Positions 26,284-36,009 of a stretch of DNA of 58,039 nt are shown here, in pieces. The DNA comes from Candidatus Desulfosporosinus infrequens (GTDB taxonomy: Bacteria; Bacillota; Desulfitobacteriia; Desulfitobacteriales; Desulfitobacteriaceae). Both the position numbers and the translations under genes were made by a program. Location: NCBI GenBank assembly GCA_900290375.1, contig OMOF01000779.1, forward strand, positions 27,549-85,587, read 5' to 3'. The notes under the pieces were generated by a model that worked only from the letters and a program-made list of their open reading frames with translations, did no database searches and was not told the DNA's origin. The first letter of the stretch is position 1. Each line of letters opens with the position of its first letter.

Positions 26284-29200
26284 AAGTCCTCGCTCATCCA
26301 GCCTAACGGAAAGCAACTTAGAAACCCCACATTCCTCCATTGTGATACCATACAAGACATCGGCTGATTCCATGGTACCTTTACGGTGAGAAATAACAAC
26401 GAATTGAATAGCGTCCGATAAACGGTGAATATATTGAGCAAAGCGCTGAACGTTAGAATCGTCTAGCGAAGCTTCAATCTCATCCAAAATACAAAACGGA
26501 CTTGGTTTAACTCGCAGGAGGGCAAATAAAATTGCGATCGCCGTTAAGGCTCGTTCTCCCCCAGACAAAAGGGAAAGAAGCTGTGGTTTTTTACCAGGTG
26601 GCTGAACAATAATCTCCACGCCTGTTTCCAACAAATTATTAGGGTCTACTAAATGGAGTTCTGCTTTTCCGCCCTCAAAGAGCTCTTTGAACACCTCTTG
26701 GAAAGCCATATTCACGGCCTTAAAACTTTCTACAAATCGGTCACTCATAGTCTCATCCAGTTCGGAAATCAATAGACGCAAGGTCTGTTCAGCTTCAATC
26801 AAGTCATCCTGCTGAGCCAGCAGGAATTTCTGCCTTCCCAACAATTTAGGGTATTCTTCAATAGCTGCTTGGTTGATTGGGCCTAACACCTTTATTTGAT
26901 GTTTTAAGTCTTGAACCCTGCGCCCCAAGACAGCCTGATCTTCCTCAGTCTTATAGAGCATCGCCTCTTCCCAAGTAAGAGAAAATTCCTCAGCTAAACG
27001 AGTCATTCCAGCTTGGCACTCCGTTTCCCAACGGACTACTCGAATTTCATTGGCATGAAGGCGTTGTTCAAGCACGTGCGCTCCCTGGCGTTTGGACTGT
27101 ATCTCCTGTTCTTGGTCAAGGACACGGGTTGATAACCCCTCCCTGTCCTGTCTATGTTGCATTAAGGCATATTGCTGTGCTTCTTGAGCAAGTAAATGGT
27201 TCTCCATCTGCCGAATCAACTTGTCTTGCTCAGCTTCAACCACAAGACGTTTTTTTTGCACATCAACCCTATTTTGTTTTTTATGATTTAGATTTAATAC
27301 ATTTTCTCGGTAGACTGTATGTTCTTGGCTAAGTTGCTCCGCACATTGGGTCAACTCTTGCTCCCACTTGGCTAAACAAACTTTCTCATGGGTCAGTTGC
27401 TCGCCGTGTATTTCAATCACACCCGCAGTGGTTTTGACTTCTTGCTCTCTTTGTTTAAGCTCCTCACGCAATCCAAGCGATATCTTTTCTGAGATTTCCA
27501 AACGTTCCGTTAAGCTACTTAAACGAGAGTAAAGTTCGTTTTTTTGCCCTATGTTTCTCTTCTGTCGAAGAGCTAACCCCACCAACTCTCCCTCTAACCG
27601 CTGGAATTGACTCAGTGCATTTTCATACGTTGCCTTCAGTCTGATCTGAGTTTCCTTATCTACCTGTTGTTTTAAACCTACTTCATCAATATTTTCCTGA
27701 ATTCCCTGCAAGCGTTTCTCAAGCGTTAGGATTTCCAGTTCTTCTCCGGCTAAGTCTTTTTCCAGCTGTACCGATGCAACAATCAGGGTATCTATTTCAC
27801 GGGAGCGAGCTAGTAAATTTCCACCTCTGCGTGAAATACTCCCTCCGCTCAGAGATCCTCCTGGGTGAACTTGATCTCCCTCTAGGGTAACAATTCTCAA
27901 TTTATATCCAGATGCTCGGGCACTCCGTGTCGCTGCCTCCATATCTGTAACTACTACAATGCGCCCAAGGAGAAACTCAAGCGCCGTTCGATATAATTCA
28001 TCATACTTTACAAGATCAACTGCGATCCCGATATATCCGGTGTCTTTCTCCACTGCCCTACTCACTGACATCCGATTTCCCTGAATCACGTCGAGCGGGA
28101 GGAAGGTTACTCGTCCAAGTTGATGGGCCTTCAAATAAGCGATCGCAATTTTAGCCGCCTGTTCATTCTCTGCCACAACATTTTGCATTCCTGCACCAAG
28201 TGCGGTTTCTATGGCCAACTCATATTTTTCATTCACCGTGATTAGATCAGCAACCGTCCCACAGATACCTAGGCAAGCCGTTCTACCTTTTTTCTTAGCG
28301 AGCATCACCTCACGCACTCCACGCTGATACCCTTCGAAGGAATCCTCTAACGACTGCAAAGCCTGCAACCGTGCTTTAGATTGATTAATTAGAGTTTTAT
28401 GTTTCTGCATTTCTAAATTTTTTTCTAGGCAAAGCTCTTTTAGCTTATCCCACGCTGCCCGTAGCCTCAAGCGTTCGTTTTCTGAAACTTGGGCTTGTTT
28501 TTCCATCAGAATTAATTCTTTTTGCTGCTCGCCACAAGTTTCACTCAAGGTTTGACGCTCATTTTCTTTGTCATCTTGTTCTTGCTCAATTTGCAAAATT
28601 TGTTGTTCAAGCGCAGCCAGGGTATGACGTATCCCGGTCAATTCATTAGAACAATTGGCTTGCTCTGTTAGCGCTTGAAACAAATTATCTTTTATTAGTT
28701 CTATCTCTTTAGCTAGGTTATTCTCCCGGACAACAGTAAGTTCTTGCTCTTGCTCTGTGACCTTGCGCTGTGATTCTTCAACCGTATACTTTAAAACCGT
28801 TTGTTTGGCCGTCAGAGTTTTAAGCCGTTCCTGCAAAAGGTTAAGCTTGTCCTCATCCTCGAGGATCTCCTGAGTCAGCCTGGCGGTTTGCTCATCGAAA
28901 TACCGGAAACGCTCAGTACGAATGCTCAGGTCATTTTTTAAGCCATTGAGAACTTGCTCCGCCTGAAAAGCCTCCCCTTGCTTTATATGTATCTCATCAT
29001 CTAACTTTTTAAGTTCTATTTTATCTTCTAGATTTTTACTTTCTTCGAGTCCTAATTTAGCTTGCGCCTCTACTACGCTGGAGTAGAGGATTTCTGAATC
29101 CTGGGCAGCGCTTGATAATTTTTGCTTCACTTCAGTAATGTCTAGAACAACCCCCTGGATTTCCAGGCATTTTTGCTCAAGCGAGAGAGCAAGACTTTGT

Positions 29201-29865
29201 TCGGCCATTTGGGCTTGGGCAGCCAGAGGAGTCAGTTGTCCCTCAATTTCTCGCACAATATCTTCAAGACGTTGAAGGTTAAGTAGCGTAGCATCAAGCC
29301 GCTTCAAGGCTTCGCGCTTTCTGTAACGAAACTTGGTGATCCCAGCCGCCTCTTCGATCAGCGATCGACGTTCTTCCGATTTCAGGTTTAAGATTTCCTC
29401 AACCCGCCCCTGCCCAATGATCGAAAATCCTTCTTTTCCAGATCCCGTATCCATAAATAGTTCTTGAATATCTCTAAGCCGGCAGAGTGCTTTATTAATA
29501 AAATATTGCCCCTCGCCGTTACGATAGACCCGTCGTGTAATGGTGACTTCTCTAAAATCCAATGGGAAAATCCCAGTTGCGTTATCGAAAATAAGGGAAA
29601 CTTCTGCCATCCCAACAGGGCGCCGCTGTGCACTCCCTGCAAAAATCACATCTTCCATTTTTGCTCCACGCAGACTCTTAGCACTTTGTTCCCCCAGAAC
29701 CCAGCGAACCGCATCGGCAACGTTGCTTTTTCCGCTCCCATTCGGACCAACAATTACGCTTAATCCCTGGCCTAATTCCAATTTAACACGATCAGCGAAC
29801 GACTTAAATCCCTGAATATGAATTCCCTTCAAAAAAACCGGGAAATTCTCAGGTTTAGCCATCAT
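26278..29865 (-). CDS. smc: chromosome segregation ATPase SMC
   Basis: A 1195-residue condensin subunit that organises and segregates the chromosome with ScpA/ScpB. The head contains GPNGSGKSNVADAVRWVLG (Walker A). Long coiled coils flank a hinge at roughly 500-660 (GYQRGVREVML onward to the GG-rich SGGSISRRGG), and the C-terminal head has the signature LLSGGERALTAIAILFAL and Walker B CILDEIEASLDD. The ATG overlaps the end of rnc. The final codons and stop lie in an inverted-repeat element, so the tail may be element-derived. Confidence 0.96.
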   Translation of the reverse strand: MMAKPENFPVFLKGIHIQGFKSFADRVKLELGQGLSVIVGPNGSGKSNVADAVRWVLGEQSAKSLRGAKMEDVIFAGSAQRRPVGMAEVSLIFDNATGIFPLDFREVTITRRVYRNGEGQYFINKALCRLRDIQELFMDTGSGKEGFSIIGQGRVEEILNLKSEERRSLIEEAAGITKFRYRKREALKRLDATLLNLQRLEDIVREIEGQLTPLAAQAQMAEQSLALSLEQKCLEIQGVVLDITEVKQKLSSAAQDSEILYSSVVEAQAKLGLEESKNLEDKIELKKLDDEIHIKQGEAFQAEQVLNGLKNDLSIRTERFRYFDEQTARLTQEILEDEDKLNLLQERLKTLTAKQTVLKYTVEESQRKVTEQEQELTVVRENNLAKEIELIKDNLFQALTEQANCSNELTGIRHTLAALEQQILQIEQEQDDKENERQTLSETCGEQQKELILMEKQAQVSENERLRLRAAWDKLKELCLEKNLEMQKHKTLINQSKARLQALQSLEDSFEGYQRGVREVMLAKKKGRTACLGICGTVADLITVNEKYELAIETALGAGMQNVVAENEQAAKIAIAYLKAHQLGRVTFLPLDVIQGNRMSVSRAVEKDTGYIGIAVDLVKYDELYRTALEFLLGRIVVVTDMEAATRSARASGYKLRIVTLEGDQVHPGGSLSGGSISRRGGNLLARSREIDTLIVASVQLEKDLAGEELEILTLEKRLQGIQENIDEVGLKQQVDKETQIRLKATYENALSQFQRLEGELVGLALRQKRNIGQKNELYSRLSSLTERLEISEKISLGLREELKQREQEVKTTAGVIEIHGEQLTHEKVCLAKWEQELTQCAEQLSQEHTVYRENVLNLNHKKQNRVDVQKKRLVVEAEQDKLIRQMENHLLAQEAQQYALMQHRQDREGLSTRVLDQEQEIQSKRQGAHVLEQRLHANEIRVVRWETECQAGMTRLAEEFSLTWEEAMLYKTEEDQAVLGRRVQDLKHQIKVLGPINQAAIEEYPKLLGRQKFLLAQQDDLIEAEQTLRLLISELDETMSDRFVESFKAVNMAFQEVFKELFEGGKAELHLVDPNNLLETGVEIIVQPPGKKPQLLSLLSGGERALTAIAILFALLRVKPSPFCILDEIEASLDDSNVQRFAQYIHRLSDAIQFVVISHRKGTMESADVLYGITMEECGVSKLLSVRLDERGLA

Positions 29866-30640
29866 CCTTCCTCCCCCAGCGTTCTAGAACTTGTTGGGCT
29901 GCTTGTTGCTCTGCCTCTTTTTTAGTTCGACCCACACCCTTACCCATTAAATCCCCTTGCAAGAAAACGCCTGCCGTAAAGCATTTATTATGATCAGGTC
30001 CTTCCTCCACCAGAATCTGATAGTTCACCTCTTTCTCTTCCCGTTGTGCTTTTTCCTGTAACGCAGTTTTATAGTCCCCATAATTCCCTTCGGCGACTTC
30101 GTTAATAGACGGTTTGAGCAACTCTAATATAACTCGGCGTGCTTCTTGCAATCCATATTGCAAGTAAATCGCTCCAATCACTGCCTCCCAGGCATCTGCC
30201 AAGATGGAGGGCCGCTCCCTTCCACCAGATACCTGTTCCCCTTTGCCTAATAAAAGCTCTTGTCCCAACTCAATTTCATGGGCTTTCTGTGCTAGGGTCG
30301 TTTCATTTACGACAGCAGCCCGCATTTTTGTGAGTTCTCCTTCTGGACGATCCGGATAACTGAGATACAGGTACTCCGCAATCACAAAATCCAAAATCGC
30401 ATCGCCCAAAAACTCAAGGCGCTGGTTCGTTTCTTTGCCGAACTGCGGATTTTCGAAGACATACGAAGGATGGGTCAAAGCCGTGCTAAACAAGCGATTT
30501 GGCGGGGTCTGAAGTCCCAATCGCTTTGCTAATTTAAGTCCTGGTTCTTGTTTCAGAGAAGTCATGACATATTTCTTACGCCCTGACCTTCCCTCTGTCT
30601 TTAGATAGTTCGTAGTTGAGTTACGACTTTTTTCGATCAT
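29855..30640 (-). CDS. rnc: ribonuclease III
   Basis: A 261-residue double-strand-specific RNase that processes rRNA precursors. The catalytic signature is NQRLEFLGDAILDFVIAEYL; later GDYKTALQEKAQRE opens the dsRNA-binding domain, which ends in KKEAEQQAAQQVLE. The ATG at 30640 has AAGGAGAT eight bases upstream, so the longer form is preferred; an internal ATG 25 codons in has only a weak site. The order fabF-rnc-smc is common in Firmicutes. Confidence 0.95.
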   Translation of the reverse strand: MIEKSRNSTTNYLKTEGRSGRKKYVMTSLKQEPGLKLAKRLGLQTPPNRLFSTALTHPSYVFENPQFGKETNQRLEFLGDAILDFVIAEYLYLSYPDRPEGELTKMRAAVVNETTLAQKAHEIELGQELLLGKGEQVSGGRERPSILADAWEAVIGAIYLQYGLQEARRVILELLKPSINEVAEGNYGDYKTALQEKAQREEKEVNYQILVEEGPDHNKCFTAGVFLQGDLMGKGVGRTKKEAEQQAAQQVLERWGRKDDG

Positions 30641-30658
30641 CGATTTAGATCTCCTTAA

Positions 30659-31897
30659 TTAGGCAAATTTTTTTAAGACGATGGTAGCATTATGCCCACC
30701 AAAACCTAAGGAATTCGACATTGCCACATTAACTTCTTGTTGGCGCGCTAAATTTGGAACATAATCTAGATCACACTCCGGATCTGGCTCTCCATAATTC
30801 ATCGTCGGCGGGATGACCCCCCGTTTAATACTTAGCGCACAGATAATCGCTTCAATGGCTCCTGCTGCCCCCATCAAATGCCCGGTCATTGATTTGGTCG
30901 AACTGACCGCTAACTTTGAGGCATAACTGCCAAACACAGTTTTGATAGCGGCGGTTTCCGTGGCATCGTTGGGCCCTGTGCTGGTCCCATGCGCATTAAT
31001 ATAATCAACATTCTCGAAACTTACTCCTGCATCCTTTAAAGCAAGTCGCATGGCACGAACAGCACCATCACCACCAGGGATCGGAGTCGTAATATGATAG
31101 GCATCGGATGTGCTTCCATAGCCCGCCAATTCAGCATAAACCTGTGCGCCCCGAGCCTCTGCATGTTCTAAGGATTCTAGAACCAAAACCCCTGCTCCTT
31201 CGCCCATGACAAAGCCGCTCCGCCGTTTATCAAAGGGTCGACACGCCTGTTCCGGATTTTCCTTTTCAGTTGACATCGTCTTTGCTGCGCAAAAACCAGC
31301 AAAAGCCAACCTCGTAATCGGTGCCTCGGTCCCCCCACAAAGCACGACATCTGCTTCTCCGCGTTGAATAATCCGTAACGCTTCCCCAATGGCGTTGGTT
31401 GCCGAAGCACAGGCCGTTGCAATCGTCATACTTGATCCCTGTAAGCCAAACTCAATGGATAAATGTCCAGCCGCCATGTTGCTAATCAGCATCGGAACAA
31501 AAAACGGGGTGATCCGACCGCTCCCCTTAGTCATGAGCACTTCTTTTTGTTCTTCAAACGTTATCACGCCACCGATCCCACAGCCCATCACAGCTCCGGC
31601 TCGTTCTTTGTCCACTTTCTCTAGATCCAGCCCAGAATCTTGCAACGCCATCTTGGCGGCTGCTATGGCAAATTGAGCAAAGCGGTCCATGTGCCTACTT
31701 TCTTTTTTGTTAATCCATTCGGTTGGCTCGAAATTTTTGACCTCGCCTGCCACCTTAGTCGGCAAATCAGTAGTATCGAAACGCGTCAATAGTCCGATTC
31801 CAGACTTTCCTTCGATTACATTATTCCAGAATTCATCCAGATGGTTTCCTACGGGAGAGACTACACCCATTCCCGTAATCACTGCGCGGTGTTTCAA
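30659..31897 (-). CDS. fabF: beta-ketoacyl-ACP synthase II
   Basis: A 412-residue elongating condensing enzyme of type II fatty acid synthesis. The catalytic Cys is in TACASATNAIG, with the two histidines in NAHGTSTGPND and KSMTGHLMGAAG. The start is most likely TTG at 31897, in a TTGA overlap with the preceding gene and seven bases after GGAGG; a GTG one codon earlier is possible but sits too close to the ribosome site. Confidence 0.95.
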   Translation of the reverse strand: MKHRAVITGMGVVSPVGNHLDEFWNNVIEGKSGIGLLTRFDTTDLPTKVAGEVKNFEPTEWINKKESRHMDRFAQFAIAAAKMALQDSGLDLEKVDKERAGAVMGCGIGGVITFEEQKEVLMTKGSGRITPFFVPMLISNMAAGHLSIEFGLQGSSMTIATACASATNAIGEALRIIQRGEADVVLCGGTEAPITRLAFAGFCAAKTMSTEKENPEQACRPFDKRRSGFVMGEGAGVLVLESLEHAEARGAQVYAELAGYGSTSDAYHITTPIPGGDGAVRAMRLALKDAGVSFENVDYINAHGTSTGPNDATETAAIKTVFGSYASKLAVSSTKSMTGHLMGAAGAIEAIICALSIKRGVIPPTMNYGEPDPECDLDYVPNLARQQEVNVAMSNSLGFGGHNATIVLKKFA

Positions 31898-32853
31898 CAC
31901 TCTTCCTCCTTTAAGCTGAGTATTCCGTTTTTGATTTCCTCGAAAATTTCATGCACTGATAAGATTTCTTTAATTTTATGGACGCTAGCCCCCGAAAATA
32001 TAAGACCTCCTCGAATATCTCCCTGTTGAGCCATGTTCAAGCGACTAATAATGCAAAAGTTCCCCTCACACTGTTTAAGACAACCCATACATTTCGTCGA
32101 CTTGAGGTCCGCTTTTTCATCGAGCAATCGGGTGAAAGGATTTCTTATTCCCCGTGCCGGCATCCCAACAGGACTATGAATAATCACGATGTCTTCTTCG
32201 GTAGCTTTTAACATTTCCTCTTTCCAAGCAAGAGCTGCACTACTCTCTTCGCTTAGCGCAAACCGAGTTCCCATTTGCACCCCATCGGCACCGAGTTTCA
32301 GGGTCTTGGCAACATCATGTCCATCAATGAAGCCACCCGCACCGATTACCGGAATACTGACCGCTGCTATGACTTCCGGGAGAATATCGTGAATGGAACG
32401 ATCTGTCCCTAAATGCCCGCCAGCCTCCACACCTTCAACAATCACTGCGGCCGCCCCAAGCTTTTCAGATAATCTCGCAAGTTTAGCAGAGGAAACAATA
32501 GGTACGACCGGAACCCCTTTTTCCTTCCCCCAGGCAAACATGTCCCTGGAAAAGCCCGCTCCCGAAACCAAAAGATCAATTTTTTCATCTAACGCTGCGT
32601 GAACCAACTGCGCAAATTCACGGACCGCAAACATAATGTTGACCCCAATAATTCCTTTAGTGCGCCGGCGTGCTTCGCGAATTTCTGCTATCAGTTCCTC
32701 CACAGGTAAACCACTGCCTGCAATTATTCCGATTCCTCCCTCTTCAGCGACAGCTGCTGCAAGAGGGGCCATAGATATCCTTACGGCCATTCCTCCCTGT
32801 ATCACAGGAATTTTAGCCACTAAATTGCCAATACGAAGTTCGGGTATTTTCAC
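31894..32853 (-). CDS. FabK/nitronate monooxygenase-like flavoenzyme with C-terminal Cys cluster
   Basis: A 319-residue FMN TIM-barrel protein related to FabK and 2-nitropropane dioxygenase. Shared features: PVIQGGMAVRIS, GGIGIIAGSG, VEGVEAGGHLG, GAGGFIDG and GADGVQMGTRF. Unlike the fabK paralogue at 35041, it ends with a cysteine-rich stretch (CMGCLKQCEGNFC) reminiscent of redox or iron-sulfur sites. It starts at GTG 32853 behind GGGAGG. It could be a second enoyl reductase or an unrelated oxidoreductase that travels with the operon; the function is not settled. Confidence 0.75.
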   Translation of the reverse strand: MKIPELRIGNLVAKIPVIQGGMAVRISMAPLAAAVAEEGGIGIIAGSGLPVEELIAEIREARRRTKGIIGVNIMFAVREFAQLVHAALDEKIDLLVSGAGFSRDMFAWGKEKGVPVVPIVSSAKLARLSEKLGAAAVIVEGVEAGGHLGTDRSIHDILPEVIAAVSIPVIGAGGFIDGHDVAKTLKLGADGVQMGTRFALSEESSAALAWKEEMLKATEEDIVIIHSPVGMPARGIRNPFTRLLDEKADLKSTKCMGCLKQCEGNFCIISRLNMAQQGDIRGGLIFSGASVHKIKEILSVHEIFEEIKNGILSLKEEEC

Positions 32854-32943
32854 AATCTTTCCTCCCTGTCAGAGTTCTACCTGAGCTATCGTCAGGTATG
32901 AGTAGCAAATCCTCTAAACATCTATCTGAACTTTCTCCCGGCT

Positions 32944-33018
32944 AAAATCGATGTTCGATGTTCGTGCTTTGTGGTTCGATTATGGAACTTCGAATATCAA
33001 ACATCGAACATCAATTTT
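32944..33018. repeat. TTCGA-type inverted repeat in the acpP-fabK-like gap
   Basis: AAAATCGATGTTCGATGTT pairs with AACATCGAACATCAATTTT (one mismatch, 75 bases end to end), with more TTCGA copies inside. It lies in a 238-base gap that breaks an otherwise tight fab operon, and belongs to the TTCGA family seen at other sites. Confidence 0.8.
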
Positions 33019-33091
33019 GCATACGGGTATTCAGGAGAAAGATTGTTCTCTTAAAAGAAGCCCCGCATCTGAGTACGGGACCTGTTCGTGG

Positions 33092-33319
33092 CTATTTGTT
33101 ATCTTTGATAAAGCTCACTGCATTTCCAACTGTCCGAATCTTTTCTGCTTCCTCATCCGGAATATCCAAGTCGAATGCCTCTTCAAGAGCCATAATCAAT
33201 TCAACGATATCCAAAGAATCCGCATTTAACTCTTCAAATGAGGTCTCCGGGGTAACATTAACTTCGTCTACCCCAAGTTGTTCGACGACGATGGCTTTTA
33301 CTTTTTCGAAAACTCCCAT
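33092..33319 (-). CDS. acpP: acyl carrier protein
   Basis: A 75-residue acidic carrier that holds growing acyl chains. The phosphopantetheine site is Ser35 in [25 protein letters not shown] precedes the ATG. It lies between fabG and the fabK-like gene, the usual Firmicute arrangement. Confidence 0.97.
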   Translation of the reverse strand: MGVFEKVKAIVVEQLGVDEVNVTPETSFEELNADSLDIVELIMALEEAFDLDIPDEEAEKIRTVGNAVSFIKDNK

Positions 33320-33357
33320 TTCGTTTCTTCACCTCCTCTCACAGATCAGCTAGTTCA

Positions 33358-34101
33358 CTATATATCCATACCCCCATCAACACAAAAGGTCTGTCCGGTT
33401 ATGTAAGATGCCTCTGGGGACACAAGAAACCGAACCATTTTAGCAACGTCTTCAGGCCTTCCTAGTCGCCCGAGCGGGATTGCGCGCAAGATCTCACTTT
33501 GAACCCCTTCCGGTAAGGTTTCCGTCATATCGGTAATAATATACCCTGGAGCAACCACGTTGACACGGACTCCGCGCGGCGCGAATTCTTTGGCAATCGA
33601 CTTTGAAAATCCGACGACCCCGGCTTTGGCTGCTGCATAATTGGCTTGTCCGGCGTTTCCGGAAAGGCCCACTACTGATGAAATATTAACAATCACACCG
33701 GACCGTTGTTTGAGCATGCTCTTGCTTACCGCTTTGGTACAGAGAAAAACTCCTTTGAGATTTGTTGCTAAAACCGCATCCCAATCCGCTTCCTTCATGC
33801 GGAGCAAAAGCGAATCCCGCGTGATTCCCGCATTATTAACCAGAATGTCAATCTTTCCGAAACGCTCTAACGTGGTTTGGATTAAGCGATCGACATCCTC
33901 CGCTTGACTGACATCCGCTTGACTGATCAAACTTTCTCCGCCTGCTTCACGGATCAATTTGACTGTTTCCTCCGCCTTATCGGAGCGACCCGCATAATTA
34001 ACAACAACCTTCGCACCCGCTGCTGCCAATTCCAGAGCTATGGCGCGCCCAATCCCTCGCCCACTCCCCGTAACAATGGCAACGCTCTCATTCAGCATCA
34101 T
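33358..34101 (-). CDS. fabG: 3-oxoacyl-ACP reductase
   Basis: A 247-residue short-chain dehydrogenase reducing 3-ketoacyl-ACP with NADPH. The cofactor loop is GSGRGIGRA near residue 12. [14 protein letters not shown] is typical of FabG, and the catalytic Ser-Tyr-Lys lie in NISSVVG and YAAAKAG. Two ATGs in a row begin the gene; the first follows GGAGAG. It starts two bases after the fabD stop. Confidence 0.96.
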   Translation of the reverse strand: MMLNESVAIVTGSGRGIGRAIALELAAAGAKVVVNYAGRSDKAEETVKLIREAGGESLISQADVSQAEDVDRLIQTTLERFGKIDILVNNAGITRDSLLLRMKEADWDAVLATNLKGVFLCTKAVSKSMLKQRSGVIVNISSVVGLSGNAGQANYAAAKAGVVGFSKSIAKEFAPRGVRVNVVAPGYIITDMTETLPEGVQSEILRAIPLGRLGRPEDVAKMVRFLVSPEASYITGQTFCVDGGMDI

Positions 34102-34102
34102 T

Positions 34103-35038
34103 TTAACGACTCTCCTTCAAATATGCAAGTGACTTTTTCAGGGACGCTATATCCTCAATGTGGAGGAGATTGACACCAGGGCCGATTTTTTTCACCAAAC
34201 CCGTCAGGACTTTACCTGGGCCACACTCTACAAATGTATCGACCCCTAATTCGAGAAGATGACGAACCGATTGCTCCCAACGGACAGCACCACTTACTTG
34301 CTCCACCAACGTACTCACAATACGTTCCGCAGAGATGACTGGATTAGCGTCGATGTTGGCAATCACTGGGCAACGCGGGGTATGCCACGCCACACCCTCT
34401 AAAACCGTTAGTAGTTCGTCCCCCACTTTTTCCATTAGACGTGAGTGAAAAGGGCCACTTACAACGAGCGGTATCGCACGTTTGGCGCCTAACTCTTTAG
34501 CAACCTCTATAGCATAGGCTACAGCTACTACATCTCCTGATATAACTACCTGTCCTGGACAATTATAATTCGCCGGCGCGACCACGCCGCGCTCTGCTGC
34601 TCGAAGGCAAGCTTCTTCCACCTGATCAACTGAGAGCCCCAAAATGGCAGCCATTCCACCACCCTTTGGAACGGCTTCTTGCATCAGTTCTCCGCGTCTC
34701 TTAACCACGCGTAAAGCCTCGGCCAATTCTAGACTACCTGCGGCTACATGAGCCGAATACTCGCCAAGGCTATGCCCTGCCACATAATCCGGTTCAATCC
34801 CCGCCTCACGAAGGTTCAGCCAAGCCGCCACACTGACCAGTAAGATCGCCGGTTGGGTGTTAGCCGTCTGTTGAAGCTTGTCCTCCGGCCCCTCCTCCAG
34901 TAACGCAACAAATTCACTTCCCAGGATCTCTCGTGCAGTTTCCCGCGCACCCCTTCCGCTTGGAGTCTGAAATAATTCCTTTCCCATACCGACATACTGA
35001 GATCCTTGTCCTGGGAAAACAAAGGCCAGTTTACCCAT
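34103..35038 (-). CDS. fabD: malonyl-CoA:ACP transacylase
   Basis: A 311-residue enzyme loading malonate onto [18 protein letters not shown] opens the protein; the catalytic Ser is in GHSLGEYSA, the active-site His in GPFHSRLM, and [17 protein letters not shown] is conserved. ATG 35038 has GGAGAG eight bases before it. It sits between fabK and fabG in the operon. Confidence 0.96.
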   Translation of the reverse strand: MGKLAFVFPGQGSQYVGMGKELFQTPSGRGARETAREILGSEFVALLEEGPEDKLQQTANTQPAILLVSVAAWLNLREAGIEPDYVAGHSLGEYSAHVAAGSLELAEALRVVKRRGELMQEAVPKGGGMAAILGLSVDQVEEACLRAAERGVVAPANYNCPGQVVISGDVVAVAYAIEVAKELGAKRAIPLVVSGPFHSRLMEKVGDELLTVLEGVAWHTPRCPVIANIDANPVISAERIVSTLVEQVSGAVRWEQSVRHLLELGVDTFVECGPGKVLTGLVKKIGPGVNLLHIEDIASLKKSLAYLKESR

Positions 35039-35040
35039 GG

Positions 35041-36009
35041 TCAGACTCTCCTTTCTCCAAACCGTGCAGAAAGACGCTCATATTCTCGTTCTGCGGATTG
35101 CATGATGTCCTGAATAATACGTGCTGCAGGTTCAATTCGTTTAACCGCTCCAGCGATTTGACCAGCCATTATCGAGCCCTTCTCAATATCCCCATCCACC
35201 ATGGCTAGACGCAATCTACCGACACCTAATTGCGCTATCTCTTCGGGCGCCATCCCTTCCCGTTCATATTGATCAATTTCGCGGGTAAAGTGATTGTCCA
35301 AACAGCGAACCGGATGACCAGTTGACCGACCTGTAATTACAGTAGCCCGGTCTTTAGCTTTAATAATCTTATCTTTAATAAGGTGAGAAATAGTACATTC
35401 TTCTGCGCACATAAAGCGCGTCCCCACTTGTACCCCTTCAGCTCCTAAGGCTAAAGCTGCCACTAAACCTCGGCCGTCCACGATCCCGCCCGCAGCAATA
35501 ACTGGGATTTTAACGGCATCGACCACTTGGGGGACCAAGGGAAAGGTGCCAATTTCTCCGATATGTCCGCCAGACTCCATTCCTTCAGCAATTAGGGCAT
35601 CTACCCCGGCCTTTTCTAACCGTTTGGCCAAGGCAACAGAGGCCACCACTGGAATCACTTTCGTGCCTACCTCTTTCAGCATGGGAACGTATTTGCCAGG
35701 GTTTCCTGCCCCTGTCGTAATTACCGGGACACGTTCCTCTAAAATGACCTGCATGACTTCATCGACAAATGGAGACATCAGCATGACATTAACTCCGTAA
35801 GGCTTTTTGGTGATGGCTTTCACCTTATGAATCTCCTGACGCAACCAGTCCGCGGGAGCCTGTCCTGAACCAATGATCCCTAACCCGCCACTTTCCGATA
35901 CCGCCGCAGCCAATTCTCCAGTAGCAACCCAAGCCATCCCCCCTTGGAAAATCGGGTACTCTATCCCAATAAGTTCACACACCTTTGTTTTAATCATTGT
36001 TTTAATCAT
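35041..36009 (-). CDS. fabK: enoyl-ACP reductase II (FMN-dependent)
   Basis: A 322-residue flavin enzyme that performs the last reduction of each elongation cycle in species without FabI. Motifs: YPIFQGGMAWVATGELAAAV, GGLGIIGSG, AEGMESGGHIGE, PVIAAGGIVDG and GAEGVQVGTRFM. The start at ATG 36009 forms an ATGA overlap with the fabH stop, which decides it over the longer frame and over the ATG four codons later. It acts within the same pathway as all neighbours. Confidence 0.94.
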   Translation of the reverse strand: MIKTMIKTKVCELIGIEYPIFQGGMAWVATGELAAAVSESGGLGIIGSGQAPADWLRQEIHKVKAITKKPYGVNVMLMSPFVDEVMQVILEERVPVITTGAGNPGKYVPMLKEVGTKVIPVVASVALAKRLEKAGVDALIAEGMESGGHIGEIGTFPLVPQVVDAVKIPVIAAGGIVDGRGLVAALALGAEGVQVGTRFMCAEECTISHLIKDKIIKAKDRATVITGRSTGHPVRCLDNHFTREIDQYEREGMAPEEIAQLGVGRLRLAMVDGDIEKGSIMAGQIAGAVKRIEPAARIIQDIMQSAEREYERLSARFGERRV

